Positions 1 through 15,649 of a stretch of DNA of 64,000 nt are shown here, in pieces. How positions within the stretch are numbered: position 1 is the stretch's first letter; each line of letters starts with the position of its first letter. The stretch is from assembly GCA_947396885.1 (NCBI GenBank), contig OX377204.1, positions 46,363,139 to 46,427,138 on the forward strand, given 5' to 3'. The position numbers and the translations under genes were made by a program. The notes beneath the pieces are model-generated. The model ran no database searches. It was not told the origin of the DNA and saw nothing but the letters and a program-made list of their open reading frames with translations. This DNA is from Heligmosomoides polygyrus polygyrus. Lineage: Eukaryota > Nematoda > Chromadorea > Rhabditida > Heligmosomidae.

Positions 1-389
1 TAGGGTCCGGGGGGGGGGGGTCGCCTTATAAAAAGTGTCACCAACACCAAGAAAACGAGACAAGACACACTGATAGTAAAGAAAACAAACAAAAAATGCT
101 GTAGCTCTGTTCTGTGCTCTCCTACGCTGACGTGAAAAGAGCTACAGGCTACAGCATTATTTGTGGCAGGGGAAGGGGCTCCCGGGTGTGGCTCAAGTGA
201 CGCATTCGTGTTAAAATTTCTTTCATCCTGGAGTTCCCTCCCTTGCCCAGTACGGAAGCAAATAAGACGCGGATCTATAATCGAAACGAAGAGATAAGAC
301 TGCATTTACATTCGCTGTATGTAGCTACTCGCCACTCCGGCCCGCCGCGCGCCATGCTGCAGTGACCCCCCCCCCCCCCCCGGACCCTA
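1..389. mobile_element. MITE with TAGGGTCCGG terminal inverted repeats
   Basis: The element opens with TAGGGTCCGG followed by a run of G and closes with a run of C followed by CGGACCCTA, so the ends are inverted repeats of about 20 bp bounded by TA dinucleotides, as expected for a Tc1/mariner-type target. There is no coding capacity. A second, shorter copy with the same termini lies at 9744-9948. Part of the interior (around 90-210) resembles sequence at 12350-12420. It sits in an intron of the LETM1 gene, just past the exon ending at 443. Confidence 0.75.
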
Positions 390-442
390 TTTGCGCCCAC
401 TGATGCAATTAAAAGCCATGTACAACAATGAAGGAAACGTAC

Positions 443-5059
<4,617 letters not shown>

Positions 5060-5319
5060 CTGAAAATGTACAGTTCCTTCCATGTGCCTTCATTGTAGCT
5101 GTCATATGTGAACGGTAGAACAAGACTCGTAGGCGTGTGGTATCATGGGTGGGATCTTAAGCGACATGGTAGCGATCGAACTCAAATCGTAGCAGTAGCC
5201 CTCCTGACAGGGTCTCCCATCGTTTTTTAGAACGTGAACGGCCATTTCTAAGAGAATTTTAGTTCTTTTACTTCCCCTATAACTGCAGTAGTTTATTGCA
5301 CTTTCGCCCTTCTTTCGTT

Positions 5320-5455
5320 GGCCGGCTTTCTGGTTCCGCCGAGGCCTCCATCCCCCCCCCCCCAGTCCGCAAACTGGTTCCAAATTCGTCTGGGAAGGAT
5401 AAAACACTGCCTTGTCCATCAACGGGCTTCCACACGTCAATCTATATAGGCCTAT
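5320..5455 (+). mobile_element. tRNA-derived SINE, copy 7 (body fragment)
   Basis: The stretch from CCGGCTTTCTGGTTC through GTCTGGGAAGGATAAAACA to ATCAACGGGCTTCCACA follows the SINE body of copies 1 and 2 with many changes and an inserted C-run. The box A head and the TCCTTTA tail are missing. Confidence 0.6.
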
Positions 5456-5459
5456 ACAA

Positions 5460-6500
5460 TGCGCAGCCCATCCCAAGGTGTTGATCAATCAACTGCGTTC
5501 TTTCCCCTTCATTTCAAATATAGCAACCACGAGAGTGCGTGCTGAATGCTGCGTGGCTTCGCAAAACGGGGTCGCGGGGAAGGATGGTAATGCACCTGAG
5601 ATCTTTATTTGAATGGATGGCCAAGCTCCCAGAAGCCACTAGTTGTCGTCGAAAACACGATGATGCCCCGCCAGTTCTCAAACGAGAGGAAGTGGCCGCT
5701 GACAGTGACATAGCATTCCTCGCTCTTCTCAACTGGAACGCGTGTTCCGCGCCCGACGACTGTTTTCTGCGTCTTTGCGCCTCCCGACCGTCTCCGAGGT
5801 ATTCTCGCGTTTGCTCGCAGACGGGGGGCAGTCGTTCGGTACACCGTGGTGCCCGCTGCCCACATCCCGCCCTACCCGCGCTGCCCTATTGGGACAAGTT
5901 TGCTGCGCGCGAAGCCGTCGTTAATTGGCGTGACGTCGTCCAAAAACCTAACAACTGATAGCAGACGATTGGGAAGCGCATCACGGGGAACTCTGAAATC
6001 ATTTTCCAGATGTTGCCAACTCCGAAGGTGCTGCTGTACTTGTCGGAAAATGCAGACGACGCCTTCGCACTGAGCAATGGGGGGCGGGGGACCTGAAGAA
6101 AGCCTTGGCGCTGCACCTGAAAACTCTTTTCCCTCAAATATGGTGAACGAGATTCTGACTCTTGTCTCAAGAACGAAATCAGTTCAGGAATAGAGCTGCA
6201 GGGCCAAGGGAAGTGATTAGAAATGCGATGCCTCCATGTGAAGGCTCGGACATCTTGTCCTCGGCGCGCCCCTCGCCCCGCCCCTTTCGGGGGGCGGTGT
6301 ATCCAACGACTCTCCGCCCTCGCAGACAATACTTGTCAGGCACGTAGACATTGGCCAAAACGGGACAAGAGATAACAGTGCGAGAAAAGCAGCCAACACC
6401 AAGGAGAACGGACATCAGGTGAAAAGGCGGCGGCGCAATCGACGCCCTGCATGATGCTGGCTAAAAGTGTCGAGTTGTTGGCCAAGCTGGGTGAGTTCTC
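5460..6500. other. No recognisable gene (GC-rich stretch upstream of LETM1)
   Basis: Open frames of 139 codons (5539-5958, plus) and 147 codons (6329-5886, minus) overlap on opposite strands. Neither shows a recognisable domain or convincing splice context. The stretch is upstream of LETM1 and could hold its promoter and missing first exon, but I see no definite signal. A short CGCCCC/GGGGCG inverted repeat lies near 6270-6298. Confidence 0.4.
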
Positions 6501-6506
6501 CATTCG

Positions 6507-6613
6507 GGGGCCAGACTCATCAACGACTTACAGCAATCTAACGGTGAAATGTTTCTATTTGTTTTGGGGTATTTTCACCGTTAGACTGCTAAGTCGTGGA
6601 TGAATCCGGCCCC
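6507..6613. mobile_element. Palindromic MITE, GGGCCGGATTCATC family, copy 1
   Basis: The two halves are inverted copies: GGGGCCAGACTCATCAACGA at the left pairs with the rightmost GATGAATCCGGCCCC, and the arms continue through TCTAACGGTGAAA / TTTCACCGTTAGA around a short T-rich loop. Other members with the same ends are at 22274-23322, 34519-34650 and 44480-44663. Non-coding. Confidence 0.75.
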
Positions 6614-6734
6614 AGCTTCAGGCGATCATTTTTGGACTATGTAAATTCTAAGCCCACGACGAAGAACGGCGAACAATCATTGACGACAAAATCATTCTCC
6701 TCATTATGCATATTTCAGTGTGTTCTTCTGCCAA

Positions 6735-7022
6735 CGAGGTTTTTTAGTTGGAATCTTTATTGTTGGCCTGACGTTTCAACGCTGTCGGAAGCGCAGTGTT
6801 CCATTGTTGGTGTGCAGCGATTCCGCTACCACCCTAAGTCAGCCAGTAACGAGTAACGAAGTAAGTAAGTTTCGTTACTCGTTACTGGCTGACTTGAGGT
6901 GGTAGCGCAACGGCTGCACACCAACGGTGGCACACTGCGCCTCTGAAGACGGCGAGAGCGACAAAACGTCAGGCCAACAATAAAGACTCCACCTAAAAAA
7001 CCTTGGCAGAACACAGAGATAT
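6735..7022. mobile_element. Foldback of Penelope-like terminal sequence
   Basis: Two arms of about 130 bp face each other around 6865-6880 (GTAACGAAGTAAGTAAGTTTCGTTAC centre, split here by position only). Each arm carries TTGGCCTGACGTTTC or its complement AACGTCAGGCCAACAATAAA. The same motif occurs in the 3' region of the Penelope-like element near 21433-21460 and in the arms at 35876-36790. Likely an inverted pair of retroelement ends. The AATAAA after the motif could serve as a poly(A) signal, which is inference. Confidence 0.6.
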
Positions 7023-7029
7023 CTACCAC

Positions 7030-8070
7030 TATATAAATCAGCTAACTCCCCACCCTATGGATGATGAGGGGTATAGCACTCAATTTAGAAACCTGGCTGA
7101 GATACGCATGATAAAAGCAATCTCATGGAACCCCTTGCGATGCCTCTGCGTACCTCGCGCGGGCAACTTTTGCCGTTCAACATGGGATGTTGTTGCAGCA
7201 GAGGACGCGTAGCCTCCTCCTGCTTGACACAACGGCGTCTGCGCGCGTTTCTGAGCGCCTCCAGAAGACGGGTCCTCTTCGTCGCACCACAACTGTCTGG
7301 AGTCAGAAGAGGAGACGCCGTCGTGCTAGACGTGGGATCGCATTCAGAATCGAACACGAGATGCTGCTGCAGCAGAGGAAGCGCAGGCTTCTCCTGCTTG
7401 ACAAAACGGCGTCAGCGCGCGTTTCTGAGCGCCTGAATCCAGAAGACGGGTCCCTTTCGTTTCACAACAACCGTCTGAAGTCAGAAGAGGCGAAAAGAAA
7501 AGAAGCAGAGGTCACATCGTACGACGACGGGCCGCATTCAGAACTCTGCATTATCCCATGTTGAACGGAAAACTTTACTGCTGCAGCAGAGGAAGCACAA
7601 CCTCTTCCTGCTTGATGCAGCGACATCTGCGCGCGCTTCTGAGCGTCTGGATCCAGAAGACGGGTCCCATTCGTCGCGCAACAAGCATCCGGAGTCAAAA
7701 GAGGTGACACCGTCGTCGTACGACGAGCGGCCGCATCCAGAATTCAACATGGGATGCTCCTGCAGCTGAGGAAGCACAGCCTCCTCTTGATTGACACGGC
7801 GGCATCTGCGCGCGTTTCTGAGCATCTGGATCGAGAATACGGGTCCCATACGTCGCGAAACAATCGTCTAGAACGAGAATCGGTTCACCGACGTCGTGTG
7901 ACGAGTGACCGCATTCAGAATTCAGCATTATCCCACGTTGAACAGAAAATGTTACCCGCGCGAGATACGCCTCTGCGTACCTCGCGCTGGCAGCCTTTAC
8001 CGTTCAACATGGGATGGTGCTGCAGCAGAGGAAGCGCAGCCCTCTCCTGCTTTACTCACCATCGCCCCTA
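7030..8070. repeat. Tandem array of ~180-220 bp units
   Basis: The block CTGCTGCAGCAGAGGAAGCG recurs at about 7187, 7362, 7580, 7757 and 8020, each followed by CTCCTGCTTGACACAACGG-like sequence, GCGCGTTTCTGAGCG and AGAAGACGGGTCC. The array is bracketed by copies of CCTCTGCGTACCTCGCGC (7143 and 7972). Overlapping open frames in several registers are repeat translations. A shorter inverted relative, including the same flanking sequence (ATATCTACCACTATA at one end), lies at 17480-18075. Confidence 0.75.
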
Positions 8071-8169
8071 ACTCTGCGCAGAATTGTATTGGGGTCGAGA
8101 TACCTGCAGTTTGTTACTTCCCAGGGAGAGGCGGTTCTGCCCATATGCAACACTTAGGCCGTTCCGATC

Positions 8170-8400
8170 TACCGTTGAGGTAGTGGTGGAGAAGGGAAGG
8201 GGCCTCTAGGGTGGACCAGGTGAGCGTCCAGGAAGGAAAGGAACGACCTGAAGGAGGGACCAGGACGGGGAAGCCAGCAAGAAGAGACCAGTAGGGGATC
8301 AATAGTGAAAACAAGGAAGAGGGCCAGGGGTTAGGACCAGGAAGGTGGGGGGGGGAAGACCAGTAAAGGCCGAAAAGCAATTAGATCCAGAAAGAAGAAA
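8170..8400. repeat. GGACCAG-type satellite (purine-rich orientation)
   Basis: Irregular short units centred on GACCAG and AGGACCAGG separated by purine-rich spacers. It is the reverse complement of the CACTGGTCC satellite at 13630-14635 and matches the orientation of 18960-19275. It abuts the tandem array on its left. Confidence 0.6.
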
Positions 8401-9340
8401 CGAGTGAGGGGGAAGCTGGCGCCCGGATTCGGAATACGTGTCAACAGTGGAGGGTCGAACTACGGCGCACAAACCAACGATGTTACTGGACGATGTTGAG
8501 AAAATGTCTATGATGAAAGGTACCGAAGTGGTGAACGGCTTGATGCCGATGAAGTACGCAGCAAGTCCTAGATGTCAGCGAATTTTAAGTTTGACAAGAA
8601 CTACTTTCTTTAGGTCAGCGATGCTGCAATGTCGCGCGAAGCGTGCAAGTGCGAGACACGCCATTAGGCGTGTCGGAGCGCTTGTACATCACAAGAATGT
8701 TTTCAAGATGACAACACTTGGAATTTTCGCTTTTTTTTCAATTTCTCTACATAAAAATGCTTCTAGACCCCTTTGGCAGTGTATAATAGCTAGCTTTTTC
8801 GCATTTGCAGATCACGTTGGCCGCACTTCTCATGTCTCTCTCACGTTCCTTGCAAACCTAACGCGGCTCTCAGGAAAGAAGAAGAGACCGTTTGGGACAC
8901 AAAAAAGATGGAAAAAAGAAAGAACCGAGAAAACGACGTTGAAATGAGTCAATTCCCATTGCCAATTTTCATAGCGCTCTCGAAGCCCCGCACCGACCAC
9001 CGTTTCCTATCCTCGCTACCGCTGGTGCAAGTAGGCTCGGTAGGGGGTACCATGTACTCAGTGGATATTCACCTTGGTAGGAATGCACATGTATAGTAGC
9101 CCAGCGCAGTTCACCATAGGAGTAACAAGACGTTCATGCTAGGGTACCACGTTTTCGAGCCGTTACCGTAACAGCAATCGTTGCAGAACCACCATGCCAC
9201 TGATTCTACGTCGGTAGCATCCAGCATCACGGTAATCAATAATGGAGTAACGGAACTACATTGAAAGGAAGGGTTTCGTACTGTTTGAGATGGTTCCGGA
9301 TGGAACATTTGGGAGGAAAGGCTAGTTGACGGTTCTACAG
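8400..9340. other. No recognisable gene (169-codon open frame 8438-8947)
   Basis: An ATG-initiated plus-strand frame of 169 codons has no domain I recognise, and it spans a repeated palindrome (8636-8690) also found inverted at 17196-17245, which argues against coding. 9040-9125 resembles the interior of the TAGGGTCCGG MITE at 9744-9948 (shared TACTCAGTGG, CACCTTGGTA, AGTTCACC motifs). Confidence 0.35.
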
Positions 9341-11395
9341 AGCACAATAATGTTTTGCGCGCCATGGAGCAACGCTGTTACAGTAAGATTGCGCGTGGGC
9401 TTAAGTGTGCCCGGTGTAGCGGTGGAAACACGCGGCCGACCGCAACAGTATGCTAATATTCAGCCGCTGCGGCTGTTTCGCATCCGTTTTGGAACATACG
9501 CGTACCAGGCATCAGAGGATGATGTATTAGCCTTGAAAGTAATCGCACGGGTCCAATGGACTAGACATGCAAGGCATGAGAAGGTTAAATGTGCAGCGTT
9601 AACTAACAATAACATGTATGCCATAGTGGTGTGAGTACTATTATCACGCGGTTACTCCGTGGAAGGTTTCACGCCTTTAATAAATTGAGTTTTTTGATTC
9701 TTCAGCTCAAGTAGCAGTGTCGATCATAGGAAAAGGCGCAAATAGGGTCCGGGGAGGGTCACTCCCTACTCAGTGGTTATACGCCTTGGTAAAAAAGGCA
9801 CATTTATGTACAGTTACATCATAAATGGCTTACCTCAGTTCACTGTAGGAGTAGAACACACTATTGCTGCAAAAAATCCGGTTTCAAAGGCAAGTAGGGC
9901 TGTACTACATGGTGACCCACCCCCCCCCCCCCGGACCCTAGACCCTAGAACCGCCTAGGAAAACATTGTGGTAGCTAGTGCTATGAAACTGGTGCATCAA
10001 TACAGATTCTCCTAAAAAAATGTTGTCACTATCTGAATGTCTGAATGGTCATAAGCTCCTAGCTTTCCAACAGCTTGTACCTTCTTTTGTATGGGTATGG
10101 CAAGAAAGAGAAATCTAAGCGCGACTTCGATATTTGGATTCATTTACTTGTCCAATGGCTCACGATGTTTACTACATTGATAGCTTGAATGCCATTCACA
10201 CGAATTTGTCCGTTGGAAGGATGTACGATTTCTTAAATTTTTCTATCAGTTCTTTGTTCTATGCAACAATTTACTGTCAAAACCGCTTAAACCTTGGGTT
10301 GGAACAAGTGCAGCACGTGAACATGAATCTCTAAAGTGTGCCTTGAAACATACAATCATGCGAGGAGGCCTGAAGTGTATCAGCAATGGCGATGGAGAAT
10401 TCCACTTCGTTGACTTCAAAAGCCCAATACTTCGTTACGACACCATCAGTTCAGAGGGTCATTTGCACTCGCAGTTACGGGCTGGTACAGCCGATAGGCT
10501 TTTTAGTACTCATGTTTTATCTCGATGCGATGGTCAGTTGTTCTATAAGTTGGAACCACCTAGGAATCAAATCAGGTGTAGAATCAATTCTATAACTTGG
10601 AGTCACCTCATGTGAGTTAACTAGATTCCTCGGTTCTGCTCCGTTTTCAACCAAGTCTTGGGTTCTCAAATTTCGGCAGTGGTTTGCCCAGTTTTCACAC
10701 TAACATCCATATACAGAGGAGGACAGTATTTCTGTCTTAAGTCACCTTTTCCCAAATTCATCACACCTCGTGGCTTAAAGCACAGCGACTGATCCGAAAT
10801 ATCCGACACTGGATTAGGCTTGACAAGCTGCAGCAGGTTGTGAACACAACCCTAGACGGAGCAGTAGGGCTGCGGACATTCTTCTAAAAGGATCCATATG
10901 CAGTGCAGCTGTGGAGAGTTTGTGGTGGTTAGGTATGGAGAAGCGGGAGAAACCACTCAACTAGCGACTTGCACTCAACTCTGTTTTCAGCCAAGCTTGG
11001 GTTCGTAAAGTCAGGGTAATTTGAAAGTTGCGCTGTCTGGCATTAAGCGTAAACACTAATCTTTAACTGTTTCTCGCTATTTGCTTATATAACTCACCAT
11101 TAAGTGAACTGAGTATTTGGTCACCTTCTTATTACACACGCCCTAGAATTTCATCAATAAAATAGTTTGGGTGCTATCTGTAACTTTTTCTTGTAGAAAC
11201 AAAGGCGATGATGAAATGTGATCTCATAGCGCACGCTTGTATCCGTTCGGAAGAAGTCTAACCCGTAGCGGCAGGATATTAGCATACTGTAGCGCTCGGC
11301 CGCGTGTTTCCACCGCTACACCGGACACACTTTAGCCAACGCGCAATCTTACTGTAACAGCGTTGCTCCATGGCGCGCAAAACATTCTTGTCTAC
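9340..11395. mobile_element. Possible TIR element, ~2.05 kb, with nested MITE
   Basis: 9350-9475 and 11261-11383 are inverted copies of about 120 bp: GCGCGCCATGGAGCAACG pairs with CGTTGCTCCATGGCGCGC, and GGTGTAGCGGTGGAAACACG with its complement. This is compatible with long terminal inverted repeats of a non-autonomous DNA transposon, or with two opposed copies of one repeat. No transposase frame was found between them. A TAGGGTCCGG MITE is inserted at 9744-9948. Confidence 0.5.
9744..9948. mobile_element. TAGGGTCCGG MITE, copy 2
   Basis: Starts TAGGGTCCGGGGAGGGTCAC and ends with a C-run followed by CGGACCCTA, the same termini and TA boundaries as the element at 1-389 but about half as long. 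It lies inside the larger inverted-repeat structure 9340-11395, so it inserted later. Confidence 0.7.
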
Positions 11396-11399
11396 AGAG

Positions 11400-12040
11400 C
11401 TAACCTACACTCCCCTCTCGTTATAACGCGTCTGAAGAAAGAAGAAACGCGTTATAACGGGAGCTGAACTTTTATATACTCTTTTACGCACAGATGTAAC
11501 TAACATCATTGGAAATGACTAAATGTAGCCATAAATAACAAACGGGACCGTGAAAAGAGTGTGAAGGCAAAGAACAGCGTCAGAATATTATTGAAGCCCT
11601 GTGGGTGGATGGAAATGCGCACGATTTTGGGGGTGAAAACAATGGCTGCGGCACTGAATTATAGAACTCAACCGGAATTTTCTGCCACCGTAATCCGGCG
11701 CGATTCGTCTCTTATTGGGTTCTCTTCGGACACATCTCACAAGAGTGGTTCAACGCGGAAAGGAGCGGCGAATTCACCTACTTTCTGCGTGCGGTTCGAG
11801 CACGGTGGAATTATTACGTGCGTCGTCAAGAAATCGACAGCAGAAACAGGAACGGCGAAGCAAAGTTGCCTCAGCACTAATCAGTTCGCAACTGCACCAC
11901 TAGCAAGCACGACGCGGATCCGTCGGGTGCAGCAGTTCCTTAGATTCTGCTATAGAACGTAGGTTCAGACCAAGTGAGGTGGCTGGCGCAACACCCATAC
12001 GCCGTTAAATTGGATTTCGGAGGAAGTTATGGGTTGCGAA
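11400..12040. other. No recognisable gene (133-codon open frame, short hairpin)
   Basis: A short inverted repeat at 11418-11455 pairs CGTTATAACGCGT with ACGCGTTATAACG around a purine-rich loop. The plus-strand frame 11561-11962 (133 codons) has no domain I can name and no clear splice sites. I would not call it a gene. Confidence 0.3.
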
Positions 12041-12044
12041 ATGG

Positions 12045-12290
12045 CGAACGCCGTTGCCGGAGAACTGGTCCGCTTGGCATAGTACCGAGGCGGCGCGCGG
12101 TTTTTCGTCGTGTCGTCTCGTGCACTCCACGCCTCCCTGCTCGCCACACCCCGGAGTCCCTTCCCTAGCCCAATCTGGAGAGTCACTCTGCTCGTCTGAC
12201 TCTCGCCGCTCGCGCGTGACGGAATTTTTCGGGGACCAGTTCACATGTAATCGGCGAACGCAAGCGACCCGTTCACACTGGACCACTCGC
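12045..12290. repeat. Dispersed repeat, inverted copy at 22400-22640
   Basis: The segment beginning GCCGGAGAACTGGTCCGCTT and running through CGCGCGTGACGGAATTTTTC to ACCAGTTCACATGTAAT is found reverse-complemented at 22400-22640, inside the element that interrupts the Penelope-like gene. Identity is high across about 230 bp. Non-coding. Confidence 0.65.
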
Positions 12291-12559
12291 CCCGCGAGCG
12301 CGGTCTCGAACGTGGAAGGTTAGACTCCAGACAGGAGAGTCCTGCCTTTTCTGTGCTCTCTCGGAGGAGAGCACAGACTGAGATAGGGAAGGGACTCCGG
12401 GTGTGGCGAGTCACTGGACGCGAAACAAAACAGGGCTCGTGCGCCGAGCAGCGGTCGCGGGGGCGAGATGCCCGAGACCTTCGCACTGTGAAGGGCGTTC
12501 TCGTTGGAGCGCGCAATCTCCTCGGGGGAACTGGGTCTGTGCTGCTTTTGAAGCAGCCG

Positions 12560-12800
12560 CGTTCCTATAGGAATGGTGTTCCTATCTTATCCTACTACCA
12601 GACGTTCAGCGGCCTACTGGCCGCCAAACGTCTGCTTGGAGGCCCCCAACCCGGAGAATAGGACACCCCGACCGTCTTCTTGTCCTCTTTAGGACTTCTC
12701 TCATTCATTAGAGTAAAAAAAACTGGTTTTGCTACACAGAGTAGCATAGCGGGATAGGGTAGGACAGAATCTTCAAAACTGCTCCTATAGGGCCTACCCA
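12560..12800. repeat. Imperfect palindrome
   Basis: GTTCCTATAGGAAT and CTATCTTATCCTACT on the left face AGTAGCATAGCGGGATAGGGTAGGA and CTCCTATAGGGC on the right. A shorter internal hairpin, AGACGTTCAGCGGCC / GGCCGCCAAACGTCT, lies at 12600-12632. Possibly a degenerate foldback element. Confidence 0.45.
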
Positions 12801-13104
12801 CCCCCTATCGCACGTACGCGATTCATTCTCTGAAGCACCCGTTCGATACATGGAGAGGAACAGATAGAGAGGCTTAATCCGTAGTGCTTATTCTGCGGAA
12901 ACACAAATGAAATCAATTGGTATTGGTAGACCGCTCGATGCTGTTCACAGTCCCACGGGAATAACATTCCGATTCCTTTACTCATTCTCCCTATCCCCCC
13001 CCCCCCCCACTCACTCTACCAATACCCTCTTACCCATATGCCGGCAGAAAACGAAAGTAAGAATCAAGTACGTGCACGCTTGCTGTTGCACGAAGGCTTT
13101 AAAA

Positions 13105-13440
13105 AGTCATCTGAATATATCACGGATGCTGTGCAAAGGCTTATCTGTGGTATCCCGGTTTATGAGCGTATGATGGCGCTCTGGTGCACTAGGAGTATTA
13201 TGGCTCCTTTGTGCTTCCCTCTGTGAGTATGATGGCTCCACAAGAACGTTTATTGGGACCGTAGTGGTCAGTGGTAGAAATATGTTGATGTGAGCCAAGT
13301 CGACACAGACACAGGCGTGGCCTCTTTCTATCATGCGAGGTCACGCCAAACAAACGCTTATGGAGGACTTCTCGTCATGGAGTAGTAGATAAGCGCCCAT
13401 GAAGAAGTATGAAAGGGGAGCCGACAGTTCTGGCGGAATG
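13105..13440 (+). repeat. Dispersed repeat, direct copy at 36190-36505
   Basis: From about 13247 to 13440 the sequence matches 36300-36500 almost base for base (shared TAGTGGTCAGTGGTAGAAAT and GCGTGGCCTCTTTCTATCAT). Weaker similarity extends left to about 13150. Non-coding. It leads directly into a minisatellite here, whereas the other copy sits between two foldback arms. Confidence 0.7.
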
Positions 13441-13605
13441 TCAGAACATGTGGCACGTCTTCTGGATCTGGATGCACATTTGATAACGTTTGTGACACAT
13501 TTGCTGAGTCCGGACGCATATGTCACGACGTCTACGACACGTCTTTTGCACCCCGACGCACGTGGCACGACGTCTGTAACACGTCTTCTGACGCCACGTT
13601 GGACG
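13440..13605. repeat. Minisatellite, CACGTCTTCTG... units
   Basis: Three to four units of roughly 50 bp share CACGTCTTYTGNAYCCNGACGCA and a TGACGACGTC-like block. The same unit family returns at 14636-15060, and reverse-complemented at 18460-18800 and 19290-19445. Confidence 0.6.
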
Positions 13606-13629
13606 ACACTGAGAGAAAATACTGGCCCC

Positions 13630-14635
13630 CTTATTGGTCCCTTTCACTGATCCCCTTCACTAGTCCCATTTACTGGTCCCCTCCTTAATGGTTCTACTAC
13701 TGGATCCTTTAGTGAACCCCATTAAATGGTCTTCCTTTTATTGGCTCCCTACTGGCTCCTCACTGGTCCCTCTTGACTGGTAATTCACTGGTACCCCATT
13801 TATTGTTCCCCCTTCACTGGATCTCTCCCTTCACCACTCCCCATTACTGGTCCCATCTTCACTGCTCTCCCCTTTATTGGTCAACCCTTTTCCGGTCCCA
13901 CTTCACTGGACCTCCTCCGCCCCCCCCCCCTCACCCCCCCCCCCCCCCTCCCTCACCGGTACCACCCTCACTGGTCCCTCCATTACTGGTCCCTCTTCAC
14001 TGGTTTCCCTATCCTTCACCGATCCTTATTACTGGTTTCACCCTCACTGTAATTCCTCCCCTTTTATTCATCAACCCTTTTCCGATCCCCTTCACTGGAC
14101 CCCTCCTCCCCTTCACCGGTCCTCCCTTCACTGGTCAACCTTCTACCGGTCCCCCTTCGCTGTAACCCACCCCCTTCACCGACCCCATTACTTGTCCCTT
14201 CCTCACCGTTCCCTCCTTCACCTGGTTCCCTCCCCTCCTTCACCGGTCCTCTCTTCACTGGACCCCTTCCCCCTTCACCGGTCCCCATTACTGGTCCCTT
14301 ACTCACTGGTCCGTCCTTCACCTGGTCCCCTCCTCCCTCCATCACCGGTACTCCATTCACTGGACCCTTCCCCTTCACCGGTCCTCATTACTGGTCCCTT
14401 CCTCACCGGTCCCCGTCCTTCATCTCGTCCCCTCTTCACTGGTCAACCTTCTACCGGTCCCCCTTTACTGGACCCCTCCCCCTTCACCGGTCCCTATTAC
14501 TGGTCCCTTCCTCACCGGTCCCCCTTCACTTGACCCCTCTCCCTTTACCGGTCCGTCCCCATTACTGGTCCCTTCCTCGCCGGTCCCCCTTCACTGGACC
14601 ACCTCCCCCCTCACCGGTCCCCATTCTGGTCCATG
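13630..14635. repeat. CACTGGTCCC satellite, about 1 kb
   Basis: A pyrimidine-rich array of short units, TTCACTGGTCCC and TTCACCGGTCCC with variants, interspersed with C-runs. Units are 10-24 bp and irregular. Pro/Ser/Leu-rich open frames (for example 13877-14533) are translations of the repeat and not genes. The opposite orientation occurs at 8170-8400 and 18960-19275. Confidence 0.85.
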
Positions 14636-15060
14636 GTAACATGTCGTGTGAATCTGGAACCCATGGCGCAACATCGGTGACACCTCTTCTGAACTCGGAC
14701 ACCTGTTAAACGACGTCGGTAACATGTGTTCTGAATCCGGACAGGCCTTTCACGACATCGGTGACACCTCTTCTAAACCCAGGCACTTGATAAACGACGT
14801 CGGTGACATGTCTTCTCAAGTCGGGCGTGCTTTGCCCGACATCGTTGACACGTCGTCTAAACCCGAAACCCTGGCGCGACATCGGTGACATGTCTTCTGA
14901 ACCCAGACGCCTGATGAACGACGTCGGTGACACCTCTTCTGAACTCGAACGCTCGGTTTCACGACGTCGATGACATATGTTCGGAACTCGGACGCCCTTT
15001 GCATGACATCGGTGACACGTCTTCTGACCCTCTCAACACGACGTAGGTGACACCTCGCCT
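14636..15060. repeat. Minisatellite of ~55-60 bp units
   Basis: About seven units with the pattern GACGTCGGTGACACCTCTTCTGAA followed by a variable CCCGGACGCC-like segment. Related to 13440-13605 and, inverted, to 18460-18800. No coding value. Confidence 0.75.
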
Positions 15061-15330
15061 GAACCCGGATGGCTAGTACTCGACGTTTACGAAAGGCGAG
15101 ATGGACATACGGACGGACAGACGGACGGGCAGACGGAAGGACAGACACAACCGCTTACTCTTTTATATATAGTAGGATATATAAAAGAGAGAGAGAGAGA
15201 GAGAGAGAGCGGTTGGTCCGTCCATCCGTACGTCTGTCCGTCCGTCTGTCCATCGGTCCTTCCATCGGCCAATCTGACCTTTCACAGACGTCGAGTAAAA
15301 CTCGCCCGGGTTCAGGCGAGTGTCATCCTT
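15048..15330. repeat. Palindrome with GGAC/GTCC tetranucleotide arms
   Basis: GTGACACCTCGCCTGAACCC at the left pairs with GGGTTCAGGCGAGTGTCATC at the right. The arms then run through ACTCGACGT, GAAAGG and a (GGACGGACA)n tract facing (TGTCCGTCC)n, closing on ACAACCGCTTACTCTTTTAT and a (GA)n tract near 15187-15209. Arms are about 120 bp with a short AT-rich loop. Confidence 0.8.
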
Positions 15331-15649
15331 GTAGGGTCATGCTCTTCAATTTCAGTCTTTTAGCTGATACTTGCATCTATTAGTTATTTTTTCAGTTATA
15401 GTTATTTTTTTTTCAAGGTGTGCCTACGACAATGCGGAGATATACAAGCACTTGCGTTTTTTGGAGTAAAAGTAGGATGGAATATCAAAAAATATTTAAT
15501 GTCGATTTCTGTACAGTGAAGAATAAAGATTTACTGTCCGCAAATTTAGAATCAATGAGATGTTTTCATTTTTTCTTCAGATTTTTCCAGGACGTCATGG
15601 ACACGGCAGTTTTCTGCCTGAAGGAGCAGCATCTACTTCCACAATTGCA

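Noticed and set aside
5539..6329. Overlapping 139- and 147-codon frames
   Set aside because: Opposite-strand overlap in GC-rich DNA, no recognisable domain or splice pattern.
7125..8071. Several overlapping 90-125-codon frames on both strands
   Set aside because: They fall in the ~180-bp tandem array and recur with the unit, so they are not independent genes.
8438..8947. 169-codon plus-strand frame as a gene
   Set aside because: Includes a repeated palindrome also present inverted at 17.2 kb; no family resemblance.
13773..14533. Long Pro/Ser/Leu-rich open frames (130 and 218 codons)
   Set aside because: They are translations of the CACTGGTCCC satellite; the repeat has no stop codons in some frames.
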